Position numbers and translations under genes: made by a program. DNA of 64,000 nucleotides from Mycolicibacter icosiumassiliensis (GTDB taxonomy: Bacteria > Actinomycetota > Actinomycetes > Mycobacteriales > Mycobacteriaceae), in the NCBI RefSeq assembly GCF_900078685.2, contig NZ_LT546170.1, positions 767,706-831,705 on the forward strand. Reading direction: 5' to 3'. The notes below the pieces were generated by a model. It was given only the letters and a program-made list of their open reading frames with translations, was not told the DNA's origin and searched no databases. Shown here in pieces: positions 51,991 to 61,380 of this stretch (positions within the stretch are counted from its first letter, which is position 1; each line of letters opens with the position of its first letter).

Positions 51991-52024
51991 GTGGCGAACC
52001 CTGACACCGGGGTCCGACACGGCG

Positions 52025-52054
52025 GGCAGTTGTCGCTCAGAGCGGGCAACTGCC
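52025..52054. repeat. small hairpin with half of repeat family A
   Basis: GGCAGTTG (52025-52032) pairs with CAACTGCC (52047-52054). Bases 52029-52050 read like one arm of the family-A hairpin at 57380-57424, with one deleted base and a few changes. It lies between the embC stop and the winged-helix-like ORF. Confidence 0.6.
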
Positions 52055-52092
52055 ACATGCCCCGGGTCTAGTGACGGGTGGGGCAGGCGTGA

Positions 52093-55000
52093 TCAGTGCC
52101 GCAGCGGCGCCGGGCTCCACAGCCCGGAGCGCACGGCGGTGCCTAGATCCAGATGTGCCGGGGTGGCCGCGGGGTAGTACGGCGTCAACTGTTGCAGGGC
52201 ACCCCAGTCGCGGAACCAGTCGTGGTTCAGGTAACTGGGCACCGTCGTCGCGCGCACTAGCAGCTCGGTGATGCCCAAGGGGCCGCCGCCGTTGTTGTCC
52301 ATCACCGGGGAGTTCGCCTCGGCGCCGAACCGGTCCGGCAGGATCCGCCACTTGGGCACCTCGGTGACGCCGTTCTGGTGGCCGAACGGCCGCTGGCAGG
52401 GGAACGCCAGGCCGACCAGCCAATCCAGCAGTACCGGGTCCTGCGAGCCCACCACTTCCTGCAGGGTTCGCAGTTGCGGGACGCGCGGCGGTGTCACCGC
52501 GATCCAATGCTGCGGGGCCAGGTCGTCGTCGCGGACCACCAACCGGATGCGGGTGGCTTCGGCCGGGATCGCCGACATCGGCGCACGCAGGTTGCGCCAC
52601 GCCGGGACCGCGCCGATGTCACCGAAGTCGACCGTCCCGCTGGATTTATGCGACGGTCCCAGCTTCGCCTCTCCTTCGTCGAGGCTCGCTGAACCGCCGG
52701 GCTTGTCGGCCTCGGCCCCGGCGTCGGTGGCCCACTGCGCGGTGACCTCGCCGCGGTCGAAGCGGCCCGCGGCCGCCACCACCAGCAGCGGTCCGGCGTT
52801 GGCCCGATCGGCGGGCAACCGGTACCAGGCCGAGCGCAGCAGTGCGGGCACCTGAATGCCAGCGCGCCAGCTGCCCAGCACCGGCACCCGGGCCGGGTCC
52901 AGCTTGTAGGGCAGTCGGGCTCGCGAACCGTTGATCCCCTCGCCGGAGGTGATGCCGCCCTCGGTGCCGGCCTCGCCGCCGGAGACTTGGGCGTCGTCGT
53001 CGGCCAGCCGGCCCAGCCCGGGCGGGCCGATCATCTGGTCGGCGGTGACGTCGGCGACCGAGAACGTCGCGCCGAGGGCGTCGGCGGCCGGGGCGTCGAT
53101 CGGCACGAGCATCCCGGCGTTGGGGTCCGGTTCGACCAGCACGTCGTCGGCCAGCCCGCACGTCTTGCCGGTCAGGGCGTCCAGGTTGGAGCGGCCGACC
53201 GTCCAGGCCGGGTACTGGCCGAGCATCGCCGCGGTCAGCGACACCACCTCGAAGGCGATCAGCACCCAGGAGGCGATGGCGAGGGGGTAGCCCGACAGCG
53301 CCGCCCAGCGCGGTCGCCGCCCGGCGCCATTGGTGAAGTGGAACCAGGCCGCCACCAGTGCCGCTAACACCGTCAGCCCCACGCCCATGGTGGCGAACGC
53401 CAGATGCCACTTGGGGAAGGCGTTCGACCACGGCACCCCGAAGTTGGAGACATACCACCAGCCGTTGACGCTGGCGAACGACAGTGCGGTGATGAACAGC
53501 ACCACCGCGGTGAACAGCGTCCGGTTGCGCCTCGAGTGCATGGCCGCGGCGCTCACCGCGACGGCGGCCAGCGCACCCAGGGACCCGGCGAGCCCGGCGA
53601 ACACCCCGAAGTGGTGAGTCCATTTGGTGGGCGTGAACATCATCGCGATGAACGAGATGATGGTGATCCCGATGATGCGCCGGCTCGGTCCGGCAGCGGT
53701 GCCGGGAATCCGGCCCTTGCGCAACGCCATCGCCACCGACACCGCCAGCGCGACGCCCAATGCCAGCACCGGGAACCGGCGAGCCACCGAGCCGTCGGGG
53801 GTGGCCAGGAAAAGCCGTTCGTAGCGGACGTGCTCCTCGAACCAGGCCAGGCTGGGCCCGACCGCGGACTTCAGCGTGCTGGCCTCGATCTCGCCGGCCA
53901 AGGTCTGGTCGCGGAAGATCACGATCGCGGTGATGCTGACCGCCGCGGCAATGGGCGCCAGCAGCGGCGCCAGGCCGAACTGCGTGGAGCGCCGGTGCAA
54001 AATGGTGCGCAGCGGCCCGATCGCCACTAGCAGCGCACCGATCGACGCGATGCCGGTCGGCCCGGAGAACAACGTCATCGCGCCGATGATGCAGGCGATC
54101 GCCAGCGGCAGCAGCCGGCTGGTGGCCACCGCCCGCTCCACCGAGCACCAGGTCGCCAGGATGCCCAGCGCGATGATCGGCTCGGGGCGCAGGCCGTTGT
54201 TCAGCGGCAGCCAGAACGCCAGGAACATGCCGGCCGCGGTCCAGGCCGCCGCCCGGCTGTGTTTGACGGCGTGGCCCAGGCGAGGGATCACCTCGCGGCT
54301 GATCAGCCACCAGCAGGCCAGCGCCATGGCCAGGGTGGGCAGTCGCATCCAGATGCTGGTGGTGGACACCTGCGACCACACCGCCAGCAGGTCGTAGTAC
54401 CAGCCGAACGGCGCCTCCGGGGTGCCGAACCAGCGGTAGAAGTTGGCCATGTAGCCGGCATGCTCGGAGATCCGCGCCATGGTCAGGATGTAGCCGTCGT
54501 CGCTGGTGTTGGCACCGACGAAGTGCCACCACACCAGCACCAGGGTGACCAGGGCGTCCAGCGGTGAGGCCGACCACCACCGGGCCGGCAGGAAGCGCAG
54601 GAAACGACGGTGCCGGGTGGCCCCGTTTTCCGAGGCGGTGTCCAGGACGTGCAGGGCGATCAGCGCCACGATCGTCAGCGCCACCCCGAGGATCATCGCG
54701 GCCAGCTTGAGCGCAGTGGGTGCGCTGGAGAAGCGGGTGTCGACGGTGGCGGTGAAGTTCAGTCCGTCGGGTGCCGGGCCGGACAGGTCGGTGTAGACGC
54801 CGACGATCTGCGGGCGGAAGTCATAGCCGCTGCGGGTCCCGGTCAGCGGTGAGCCGGGCTTTTCGGCGTTGGGTCCGTACTTGAGGCCGACGAACTCGGC
54901 GGTGACCCGGTCGGCGTGCGCGGTGAAGGTCAGCTTCTGACAGTTCGGGCCGAGCACCTGAGACAGCGGCGCCACCACCACCGGCACGTTCCGGACGACC

Positions 55001-55329
55001 AGAACCAGGTCGTCGTTGACGAGTTCGATGAGCAGTCCTCGGTCGACGGCCTTGGGGGCCTGTTTGGGCACCGTGGACAGCAGCACCGACTTGGCCGGGG
55101 TGAGGCCCGCTGCGGCCTGGCACGGCACGCTGATGTCGAGGTCGGTAGCGACATAGCCGATCAGCGGTGCCTGCACACTGGCCAGGGCACCGTTCTGCGG
55201 CCAGTTGAGTTCGGCGGTGGTCTGCTTGACCGGCAACAACGGGGTGAGGATCGCCAGGAGGGTGCCCAGGATGCCGGCGACGACGGCGACGGCCCGAGCG
55301 ATCCGGTAGTCGGCGCGCGTATCGGTCAC
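52093..55329 (-). CDS. embC: arabinosyltransferase EmbC
   Basis: A 1078-residue GT-C arabinosyltransferase. In mycobacteria EmbC makes the arabinan of lipoarabinomannan, while EmbA/B serve arabinogalactan. GTG 55329 starts MTDTRADYRIARAVAVVAGILG. The catalytic loop NTSDDGYILTMARISEHAGYMANFYRWFGTPEAPFGWYYDLL is intact, and the C-terminal carbohydrate-binding module ends near LGTAVRSGLWSPAPLRH. It follows aftA after 35 bases. About 400 bases, with a small hairpin and the winged-helix-like ORF, separate it from embA, much more than in M. tuberculosis. Confidence 0.97.
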   Translation of the reverse strand: MTDTRADYRIARAVAVVAGILGTLLAILTPLLPVKQTTAELNWPQNGALASVQAPLIGYVATDLDISVPCQAAAGLTPAKSVLLSTVPKQAPKAVDRGLLIELVNDDLVLVVRNVPVVVAPLSQVLGPNCQKLTFTAHADRVTAEFVGLKYGPNAEKPGSPLTGTRSGYDFRPQIVGVYTDLSGPAPDGLNFTATVDTRFSSAPTALKLAAMILGVALTIVALIALHVLDTASENGATRHRRFLRFLPARWWSASPLDALVTLVLVWWHFVGANTSDDGYILTMARISEHAGYMANFYRWFGTPEAPFGWYYDLLAVWSQVSTTSIWMRLPTLAMALACWWLISREVIPRLGHAVKHSRAAAWTAAGMFLAFWLPLNNGLRPEPIIALGILATWCSVERAVATSRLLPLAIACIIGAMTLFSGPTGIASIGALLVAIGPLRTILHRRSTQFGLAPLLAPIAAAVSITAIVIFRDQTLAGEIEASTLKSAVGPSLAWFEEHVRYERLFLATPDGSVARRFPVLALGVALAVSVAMALRKGRIPGTAAGPSRRIIGITIISFIAMMFTPTKWTHHFGVFAGLAGSLGALAAVAVSAAAMHSRRNRTLFTAVVLFITALSFASVNGWWYVSNFGVPWSNAFPKWHLAFATMGVGLTVLAALVAAWFHFTNGAGRRPRWAALSGYPLAIASWVLIAFEVVSLTAAMLGQYPAWTVGRSNLDALTGKTCGLADDVLVEPDPNAGMLVPIDAPAADALGATFSVADVTADQMIGPPGLGRLADDDAQVSGGEAGTEGGITSGEGINGSRARLPYKLDPARVPVLGSWRAGIQVPALLRSAWYRLPADRANAGPLLVVAAAGRFDRGEVTAQWATDAGAEADKPGGSASLDEGEAKLGPSHKSSGTVDFGDIGAVPAWRNLRAPMSAIPAEATRIRLVVRDDDLAPQHWIAVTPPRVPQLRTLQEVVGSQDPVLLDWLVGLAFPCQRPFGHQNGVTEVPKWRILPDRFGAEANSPVMDNNGGGPLGITELLVRATTVPSYLNHDWFRDWGALQQLTPYYPAATPAHLDLGTAVRSGLWSPAPLRH

Positions 55330-55364
55330 GGACCAGATGGTATCGGTGTCCTCGACGGCGTCCG

Positions 55365-57350
55365 TCAGGTGCGGATGGCAAGCACGAACGGGCCGATCTT
55401 CTGCACGTGGAACTGCGGCCCGGCGAACAGGGCCGCATCGAGCTCCACGGTGTAGCGCCGCACGTTGGGATGGTTGGGGTAGACGTCCTTGGCCAGCCGC
55501 AGTGTGTAGGTGTCACCGGCGCCGGGCCGCATCAGAAAGACCGTCGGCGCCGGCCACGCCAGGTCGTCGAGCGCGTGGGTGAACTGCTCGGAGGTCTCGA
55601 GCTTGGACCAGGCCTCGATCGCGGCGGCGCGCGCGGAGAACTGCGCCAGCGGGTTGGCGTAGTGCGGCGTCAGCCCTTGGAAACCCCAATAGGGGTAGTA
55701 GGACAGGAAGCTGTAGTCGGCGGTGAGCACCACGGTCTGGTCGCGCGGCTTGCCGGTGGCCTGGGTGATCGCGGCGTCGACGGCTTCGTAGTACTTGGCG
55801 GCGCCCGGTGCGCGCCGGTCGCCGCGGTCGCCGTGGCCGTCGGTGTCGGTGTAGGCGACGGTGATGTCGGGCCGCAGCACCTCGGGAATGTCCTGGCTGA
55901 ACGCGACCGCCCCGGCCAGTCCGACCGCGGCCGCGACGGGATAGACGATGGTGTGCCAGCCCTGCGCGGCCCGGCCGAGCGCCTGGGCGCCCTCGATGAA
56001 GCCGAATACTCCGGCGGTGGCCAGCAGCACCGTCAGCGTCGGCTGGAGCCGGAAGCTCAGCAGTGTGGTGAGGGCCAGCGTCGACAACATAGACAGGATC
56101 GACCAGGCGTAGACGGCGACGACGCCGATCGCCAGCGCCCCTGCCCGGGTCGACTTGGTGGCCCGCACCACCAGCCACAGCGTCCCCAGCAGGCACAGCG
56201 CTCCGAGCAGCGTGAACTGCAGCATCGGGAAGCTCAGCTCGGCGCCGTCACCGGGCAGATAGTGGAAGGCGCTGCGGGACTCGCCGGCCGGGTGATACAG
56301 CGCCTGCCGCAGGTAGGGCGTCCAGGTGATCGACGCGATGGCCGCGGCGATCACCCCGATCACCGCCAGCCGCGCCAGCGGGTTCAGCGCGGATTTGACG
56401 CCGGCGCGTTTGACCGCCCGCGACGCCGCCAGCAGCACCGCCATCAGCGTCACCGTGAACGCGGTGTAGGCCACCAGCAGGGTGTAGAAGGTGGCGGCAA
56501 AGCCCAGGAAGACGCCGGCCCCGACGACTGCGCCCCCGCCGCGTCGTGCCGCCGTGCGAGCCCCCGCGAGAGGGAATCTCACGTCGCGCTCGCCGGCGTG
56601 TCGGTCGTCAGATTCCCACTCGGCGGGGGCGTCGGCGGGAGAACGGTAGCCGGCGCGCAGGCCCGACCAGGTCAGGATCAGCACCGGGGGCAGCAGCACC
56701 GTGATCATCGCCGCGTAGGGCTCCGGGGAGCTGTAGGCCAGCGTCACCGCCGCCCCGGCGAGGGTCACCAGCACCGCGTACTCGAAGCGGATCAGCTTGT
56801 TCCACAGCACCAGCGCGACCGCAACCGCCACGGCGATCGAGGTGATGGCCCACGGCTTGTACATCTCCCAGGCCGGCAGCCCGGTCCAGGCCGCGGCCCG
56901 CCCGCCGAGCCAGAACCAGCCCGGCGGGTAGAACGGCGGCAGCCCGAGGTAGGTCATGTCGGCCAAGGCGGGACTGTCGGTCAGCCGGGTCAGGTATTCG
57001 GTGCGGAACTGCTGGTCCACCGAGATCCCGAATAGGTAGAGCTTGGTGGCCCCCAGCGGCATCGCCAGCGTCACGACCGAGAACGCGCTGGTGAACACCA
57101 CCGCTGCGAGCCAGCCCAGGGCACGGCGCCCCCGGCGCCAGAACCATGCAGCCGCGGCCAACCCGGCCAGGCAGCCGACTTGCCCGACGGTGGTCAGTGC
57201 GTGCAGTTGGTTCGACGAGGGATACGCGGGCCACTGCACCCGGGCGATCGCCATCAGCGCGACCACCGCGACGACGACGGCGATGACGCCGGCCAGGATC
57301 ATCTGGGCCACCGTGTTCAGCGCATTACGCACGGCCACCACCAGCCCCAA
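55365..57350 (-). CDS. aftA: arabinofuranosyltransferase AftA
   Basis: About 661 residues with about a dozen membrane helices. It primes arabinan synthesis by adding the first arabinofuranose from DPA to the galactan. The C-terminal part is extracytoplasmic (LTADYSFLSYYPYWGFQGLTPHYANPLAQFSARAAAIEAW). Its position between dprE2 and embC is the diagnostic context (Rv3792). The frame's first start is TTG 57350; GTG 57338, with GGGG upstream, is an alternative. A long hairpin lies between it and dprE2, so it may have its own promoter. Confidence 0.94.
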   Translation of the reverse strand: MGLVVAVRNALNTVAQMILAGVIAVVVAVVALMAIARVQWPAYPSSNQLHALTTVGQVGCLAGLAAAAWFWRRGRRALGWLAAVVFTSAFSVVTLAMPLGATKLYLFGISVDQQFRTEYLTRLTDSPALADMTYLGLPPFYPPGWFWLGGRAAAWTGLPAWEMYKPWAITSIAVAVAVALVLWNKLIRFEYAVLVTLAGAAVTLAYSSPEPYAAMITVLLPPVLILTWSGLRAGYRSPADAPAEWESDDRHAGERDVRFPLAGARTAARRGGGAVVGAGVFLGFAATFYTLLVAYTAFTVTLMAVLLAASRAVKRAGVKSALNPLARLAVIGVIAAAIASITWTPYLRQALYHPAGESRSAFHYLPGDGAELSFPMLQFTLLGALCLLGTLWLVVRATKSTRAGALAIGVVAVYAWSILSMLSTLALTTLLSFRLQPTLTVLLATAGVFGFIEGAQALGRAAQGWHTIVYPVAAAVGLAGAVAFSQDIPEVLRPDITVAYTDTDGHGDRGDRRAPGAAKYYEAVDAAITQATGKPRDQTVVLTADYSFLSYYPYWGFQGLTPHYANPLAQFSARAAAIEAWSKLETSEQFTHALDDLAWPAPTVFLMRPGAGDTYTLRLAKDVYPNHPNVRRYTVELDAALFAGPQFHVQKIGPFVLAIRT

Positions 57351-57379
57351 CTGTCACCACGAAAAGAGGTATATGTCGA

Positions 57380-57424
57380 TTGCCCGTCTTTGAGCGACAA
57401 CGGTTGTCGCTCAAAGACGGGCAA
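57380..57424. repeat. near-perfect long hairpin, dispersed repeat family A (best copy)
   Basis: A 22-base arm (57380-57401, TTGCCCGTCTTTGAGCGACA plus AC) is followed after one base by its exact complement (57403-57424). This is a cruciform-like palindrome of 45 bases between dprE2 and aftA. It has no T tract and may act as a terminator or mRNA-processing site. Confidence 0.9.
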
Positions 57425-57485
57425 CTCACCGCGGCCTTCCGCCGCGTGACGTGTGTGACGCACGAGACCGGCGCGGCTCATCGGG

Positions 57486-58250
57486 TTAGATCGGCAACCG
57501 GCGGAAGATCGCCCGCGGAACGTGCCGAAGCACCATCATGACGTAGCGGAACGCCCCCGGCGCCCAGACGATCTCCTTGCCCCTGGCGGCTGCGGCCACC
57601 GCCAGTTCGGCGACGTCTTCCTTGTCCACGGTCAACGGCGCATCCTTGACGTGCGCGGAGAACCGAGTGCGCACCTGGCCGGGCCGGATCACCAGCACCC
57701 GCACCCCATCGTCCCGAAGCGCTTCGCCCAGGCCGAGGTAGAAGCCGTCGAGCCCGGCCTTAGTGGAGCCGTAGACGAAGTTGGTCCGGCGCACCCGTTC
57801 ACCGGCCACCGAGCTCATCGCGATGATCTGTCCGAAGCCTTGGGCGCCCATCTTGCCGGCGAGCAGCACGCCCACCGATACCGCTGCGGTGTAGTTGATC
57901 TGCGCGACCTGCACCGCCTTGGCCTGGTTGTGCCAGAGCTCCTCGGCGTCGGCGTCCATGCCGAACGCCACGATCGCCACATCGATATCGCCGCCCGAGA
58001 ACGCGGAGTCGATCATCGCCGGGTGGCTTGCGGTGTCCAGCGCGTCGAAGTCGACGATCCGCACCGACTTCGCGCCGGCCGCCTCCATCGCGGCGACGGC
58101 GCCGTCGCGGCCGGGGTCACCGGGCAGGCAGGCCAGCACCACGCTGGCCGAGGCGTTTCGCAGGTAGCGCGCACAGATCGCCAGGCCGATCTCGGACGTA
58201 CCGCCCAGCAGCAGAATCGACTGGGGATTTCCGGTTGCGTCGAACACCAT
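57486..58250 (-). CDS. dprE2: decaprenylphosphoryl-2-keto-erythro-pentose reductase DprE2
   Basis: A 254-residue short-chain dehydrogenase. It reduces the keto intermediate made by DprE1 to decaprenylphosphoryl-arabinose, using NADH. Glycine motif LLLGGTSEIGLAI (residues 14-26) and catalytic Ser with FVYGSTKAG (YxxxK) are present. It starts immediately after the dprE1 stop, so the two are cotranslated. Length equals M. tuberculosis DprE2 (254). Confidence 0.97.
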   Translation of the reverse strand: MVFDATGNPQSILLLGGTSEIGLAICARYLRNASASVVLACLPGDPGRDGAVAAMEAAGAKSVRIVDFDALDTASHPAMIDSAFSGGDIDVAIVAFGMDADAEELWHNQAKAVQVAQINYTAAVSVGVLLAGKMGAQGFGQIIAMSSVAGERVRRTNFVYGSTKAGLDGFYLGLGEALRDDGVRVLVIRPGQVRTRFSAHVKDAPLTVDKEDVAELAVAAAARGKEIVWAPGAFRYVMMVLRHVPRAIFRRLPI

Positions 58251-59633
58251 CTACAGCAGCTCCAAACGTCGGGCCATATCGGAGGCGAAGATCCCGTCGG
58301 GATCCACCTTGCGGCGTACCGCGATCCATTCGCCGATCCGCGGGTACATGGCGTGAAAATTCTCCGCGGTGGTGCGGGAATCCTTGGCGGTGTAGAGCCG
58401 GCCACCGAACTCCAGCACCCGGCGGTCGAGCTCGTTGAGGAATTCATTGAGGCCGGGCTTGATCCGGAAGTCCACGCAGACGTTCCAGCCGGGGATCGGA
58501 AAGCTCAGCGGCGCTTCATTTCCCGGACCGAACAGCTTGAACACGTTGAGCCATGAGTGATGTCCGCTGGCCTGGATATCGTACATGATGCGCTTGAACT
58601 CTTCGACCGCGTCAGTGGGCACCACGAACTGGTACTGCGCGAAACCCGCTGAGCCGTAAGCGCGATTCCACTCGCCGACCATGTCCAGCGGGTGATAGAA
58701 CTGCGTAAGGTTTTGCGCTTTGCCGCGATAGGTGCTGCCGATGCGGTACCACGCGTCGGTCAGCGTGCCGAAGATCAGCTTGTTGCCCAGCCCGTTGGGG
58801 AAGATGTCGGGGGCGGTGAAGAACTGCGGCGCGTCGAACTTCAGTGGGTTGCGCCGCAGTTTGGCCGGCAACTGCTCGACGGTGGCCAGCGAACCGCGGG
58901 AGATCACCGCCCGGCCCAGCTTGGGCGGGGCGCTGATCGCGTCGAACCACGCGCTCGAATAGGTGTAGTTGTCCTCGGTGCCGTCACTGTGGAAGGCAAT
59001 GGTCTCGTCGAGCGAAGCGGTCACGTCGCCGTCGGCGATGAAGTACGCGGTCTCGGTCGGGGTCATCGCGATCACCGCGCGCAGCACGATCCCGGTCAGG
59101 CCGTTGCCGCCGACCGTCGCCCAGAACAGTTCGGACCCCTCACCCTCGGGCTCCAGGTGTCGCACCGAACCGTCGGCAGTCAGCAACTCCATCGAGCGCA
59201 CATGGTTGCCGAAGCTGCCGGCGCTGTGGTGGTTCTTGCCGTGGATGTCGCAGGCGATCGCCCCGCCCACGGTGACCTGCCGGGTGCCGGGCAGCACCGG
59301 AACCCACAACCCGAGCGGCAGGGCGGCCCGCATCAACTGGTCGAGGTTGACCCCGCCGTCGACGTCGACCAGCGCGGTGGCGGCGTCCATTGAGTGGATC
59401 CGGTTCAGCGCGGTCATGTCGACCACCAGGCCGCCGCCGTTTTGGGCGTTGTCGCCATAAGAGCGGCCCAGGCCGCGGGCGATCACGCCACGGCTTCCGG
59501 AATCGGCCGAGCGAGCCACCGCCTTGGCGATGACTTCGATGTCCGGGGTCGACAACACCTGCGCCACGCTGGGCGCGGTGCGGCCCCAGCCGGTGAGGCG
59601 GCGCGTTGTGGTCTGCAGCTCGGTGCTCAACAT
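58251..59633 (-). CDS. dprE1: decaprenylphosphoryl-beta-D-ribose 2-oxidase DprE1
   Basis: A 460-residue FAD-dependent oxidase of the VAO type that oxidises the 2'-hydroxyl of decaprenylphosphoryl-ribose in the periplasmic space. ATG 59633 (MLSTELQTTTRRLTGWGRTAPSVAQ) matches the length of M. tuberculosis DprE1. The FAD-binding ARGLGRSYGDNAQNGGG and GGAIACDIHGKNHHSAGSFG are intact. The Cys in PGWNVCVDF corresponds to Cys387, the residue bound by benzothiazinones, so the sensitive-type residue is present. First gene of the DPA-arabinan group; Rv3789 (gtrA-like) is not next to it here. Confidence 0.97.
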   Translation of the reverse strand: MLSTELQTTTRRLTGWGRTAPSVAQVLSTPDIEVIAKAVARSADSGSRGVIARGLGRSYGDNAQNGGGLVVDMTALNRIHSMDAATALVDVDGGVNLDQLMRAALPLGLWVPVLPGTRQVTVGGAIACDIHGKNHHSAGSFGNHVRSMELLTADGSVRHLEPEGEGSELFWATVGGNGLTGIVLRAVIAMTPTETAYFIADGDVTASLDETIAFHSDGTEDNYTYSSAWFDAISAPPKLGRAVISRGSLATVEQLPAKLRRNPLKFDAPQFFTAPDIFPNGLGNKLIFGTLTDAWYRIGSTYRGKAQNLTQFYHPLDMVGEWNRAYGSAGFAQYQFVVPTDAVEEFKRIMYDIQASGHHSWLNVFKLFGPGNEAPLSFPIPGWNVCVDFRIKPGLNEFLNELDRRVLEFGGRLYTAKDSRTTAENFHAMYPRIGEWIAVRRKVDPDGIFASDMARRLELL

Positions 59634-59710
59634 CGCACATGAGGGTACCGCCAACGCGCCGGATCCCCGTTCAGCGTGACTATTGCGATCTGTCCCGATA
59701 CGATCGCGCA

Positions 59711-60259
59711 ATGCCTGAGACTTCTGCGAGCGAATCCTCCTCCGCCAAGCCCAAGACCGCGGGTTTTCCGCAATCTTCCACCTCTGCGTCGGCGTTGTCG
59801 GTGCCCACGATCGCCGCGCTGGCGCTGGCCGTGATCGGCATCGTTTTGGCCATCTTCGGTTGGTTCCACCCGTCGACGAGCCAGAAGTTCTCCGACGACC
59901 AGCGTGCCGAGGCCAAGGGCAAGATCTGCGAGGCGCAGGGCGTCGTGCGTCAGGGCACCCAGTTCAACACCAACCTGCAGAACCCGGTGCCGGGCGACCT
60001 GGCCGGTGACCTGGCGGTGGGCACCAATGCTCGGCTCTCGCTGTTCGCCGGTGGTGCCTTCCTGCACCAGAACCTCGAGGCCAACCCGGCCACCCCGGCC
60101 GACCTGTCCAAGGCCGCCGGCGACATGGCCGACACCCTCGAGGCGCTGAGCATCAACTACCTGGCCGGGCACTCGCCCGAGGACGCCGTCCAGCAGCCGC
60201 TGCGCGACCAGCTGCGTGGTCAGATCGACGTCCTGGACAACCTCTGCCAGCAGCAGTAA
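59711..60259 (+). CDS. small single-span membrane/exported protein of unknown function
   Basis: A 182-residue protein starting at ATG 59711, divergent from dprE1 across 77 bases. A Ser/Ala-rich N-terminus (MPETSASESSSAKPKTAG) precedes one membrane helix (VPTIAALALAVIGIVLAIFGWF, about residues 34-55) and a helical outer domain with two Cys (KICEAQG and DNLCQQQ). The pattern is common among mycobacterial hypothetical proteins of this size. No enzymatic motif; function unknown. It does not resemble the GtrA protein usually beside dprE1. Confidence 0.8.
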   Translation: MPETSASESSSAKPKTAGFPQSSTSASALSVPTIAALALAVIGIVLAIFGWFHPSTSQKFSDDQRAEAKGKICEAQGVVRQGTQFNTNLQNPVPGDLAGDLAVGTNARLSLFAGGAFLHQNLEANPATPADLSKAAGDMADTLEALSINYLAGHSPEDAVQQPLRDQLRGQIDVLDNLCQQQ

Positions 60260-60288
60260 TCCCGTTCGTTTTGTAGGTGCGCTGGGCG

Positions 60289-60743
60289 ATGTCGACGACA
60301 GAGCCCAGCGCATTTGCGTTGGTGGACCTGCTGCAGCAGCAGGCCGAGCGCCACGGCGACTAGGTCGCGTTCCACTTGCGCCCAGAGGGCGACGACGAAC
60401 ACGACCGACCGGATTGGTCACCGAACGACTTGTGGTGGTCCACGCGGTTCAGCGACACCGGATGACCGAGACCGACCTGGCCGCGATCCGCGACGCGATC
60501 CGGCGCCACCACCGGACCGAGGTGCACGACGTGGCCCGGGTCAAGCCGATGAGCATTCCGGCAAAATCTGGCGGGTCGCGTGCCGGGAGAGAATTCACCG
60601 CGGGCGAGCTGGTGGCGGTGGCGCAGTGGAGCGCCCCGCAACGCCCGGCCCCCGACACGGGAACGGCCGCCAAGCAACAGATGGCGCTAGGCCTGGCCCG
60701 GTTCGTGGGCAGGTCGGCACGCCAGCGGCGCGAATCGGACTGA
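60289..60743 (+). pseudogene. decayed fatty-acyl-AMP ligase (FadD) remnant
   Basis: Two fragments of an acyl-AMP ligase are joined with the middle gone. From ATG 60289, MSTTEPSAFALVDLLQQQAERHGD then TAG then VAFHLRPEGDDE resembles a FAAL N-terminus. In another frame, from about 60418, TERLVVVHAVQRH...DLAAIRDAIRRHHRTEVHDVARVKPMSIPAKSGG...REFTAGELVAVAQW resembles the C-terminal domain, ending at TGA 60743. The catalytic SGK Lys is lost. About 400 residues are missing. It is probably an old relic of a FAAL or lipid gene cluster. Confidence 0.7.
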
Positions 60744-61149
60744 GCGCCGGCGCGTCCAGGGCCCCGGTGGGCGGCACGATGACGGTACCGGTGGTACCGC
60801 TCAGCAAACCATCTTGCTGCGCCGGATCGAAGTACGCCTCCCAAGTCGTCGGCGACTGCGGCGCGCACGCCGACCGGTGCTGGCACCGCGACCTTTGGCG
60901 TCTTGCGAACCGTCTGGATGGGCCTGGCGCGCCGGAACGACCAGTCATTCGTTAGCGGACAATTGTCCATCGGGGTTTCTGTGGCGATATGTGATTCCTC
61001 AGTTATTTATCAGGTATTATGCCGACGGAAAAGTCGGTATAGCGCCGAAATGTGCCCCGTAGGCAGCGTCAAGGTTGAAAGTTTGGGCGTACCACACCAT
61101 CCAGTCACCTAAGTGGTACTAGCTGCGTTGCCCAATTATGACCACGTTC
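60744..61149. other. region without recognisable genes, becoming AT-rich
   Basis: Short open frames on both strands have no family features; one minus-strand frame (PTTWEAYFDPAQQDGLLSG near 60790-60850) may be a further relic. From about 60950 the base composition drops in GC, with segments such as TATTTATCAGGTATTATG. I see no supported gene. Confidence 0.45.
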
Positions 61150-61267
61150 GTTGTCGCTTTAAACCAGGTAAGACACCGTTGTAAACAAAAATGTTGTGAA
61201 AGCAATCGTCAAATGTTGTCAATTTTCTGACTGCATATGTTGTCGAAATGGTGACTACAAACGTTGT
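61150..61267. promoter_or_regulatory. iterated GTTGT motifs upstream of secreted-protein relic
   Basis: GTTGT occurs at 61150, 61178, 61193, 61215, 61239 and 61263, all on the plus strand. The last four share an AT-rich context close to AAATGTTGTCAAT, and the final three are spaced 22-24 bases, about two helix turns. The pattern suggests a cluster of binding sites or a stretch of degraded direct repeats about 115 bases before the next gene. Confidence 0.45.
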
Positions 61268-61380
61268 CGTTCAGTAACCGACGAATTTGATCTGTGAGTC
61301 TGAGAAATGTCTATTTGAAATGTGACGTGTCTCATGTACTGTCGCGAACGTTTGATGCCTCGAGATGGAAGAAATTTCCG

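Noticed and set aside
60449..60970. Minus-strand frames over the FAAL relic
   Set aside because: No domain and Arg/Pro/Ala-rich shadow composition; the plus-strand fragments match acyl-AMP ligase motifs instead.
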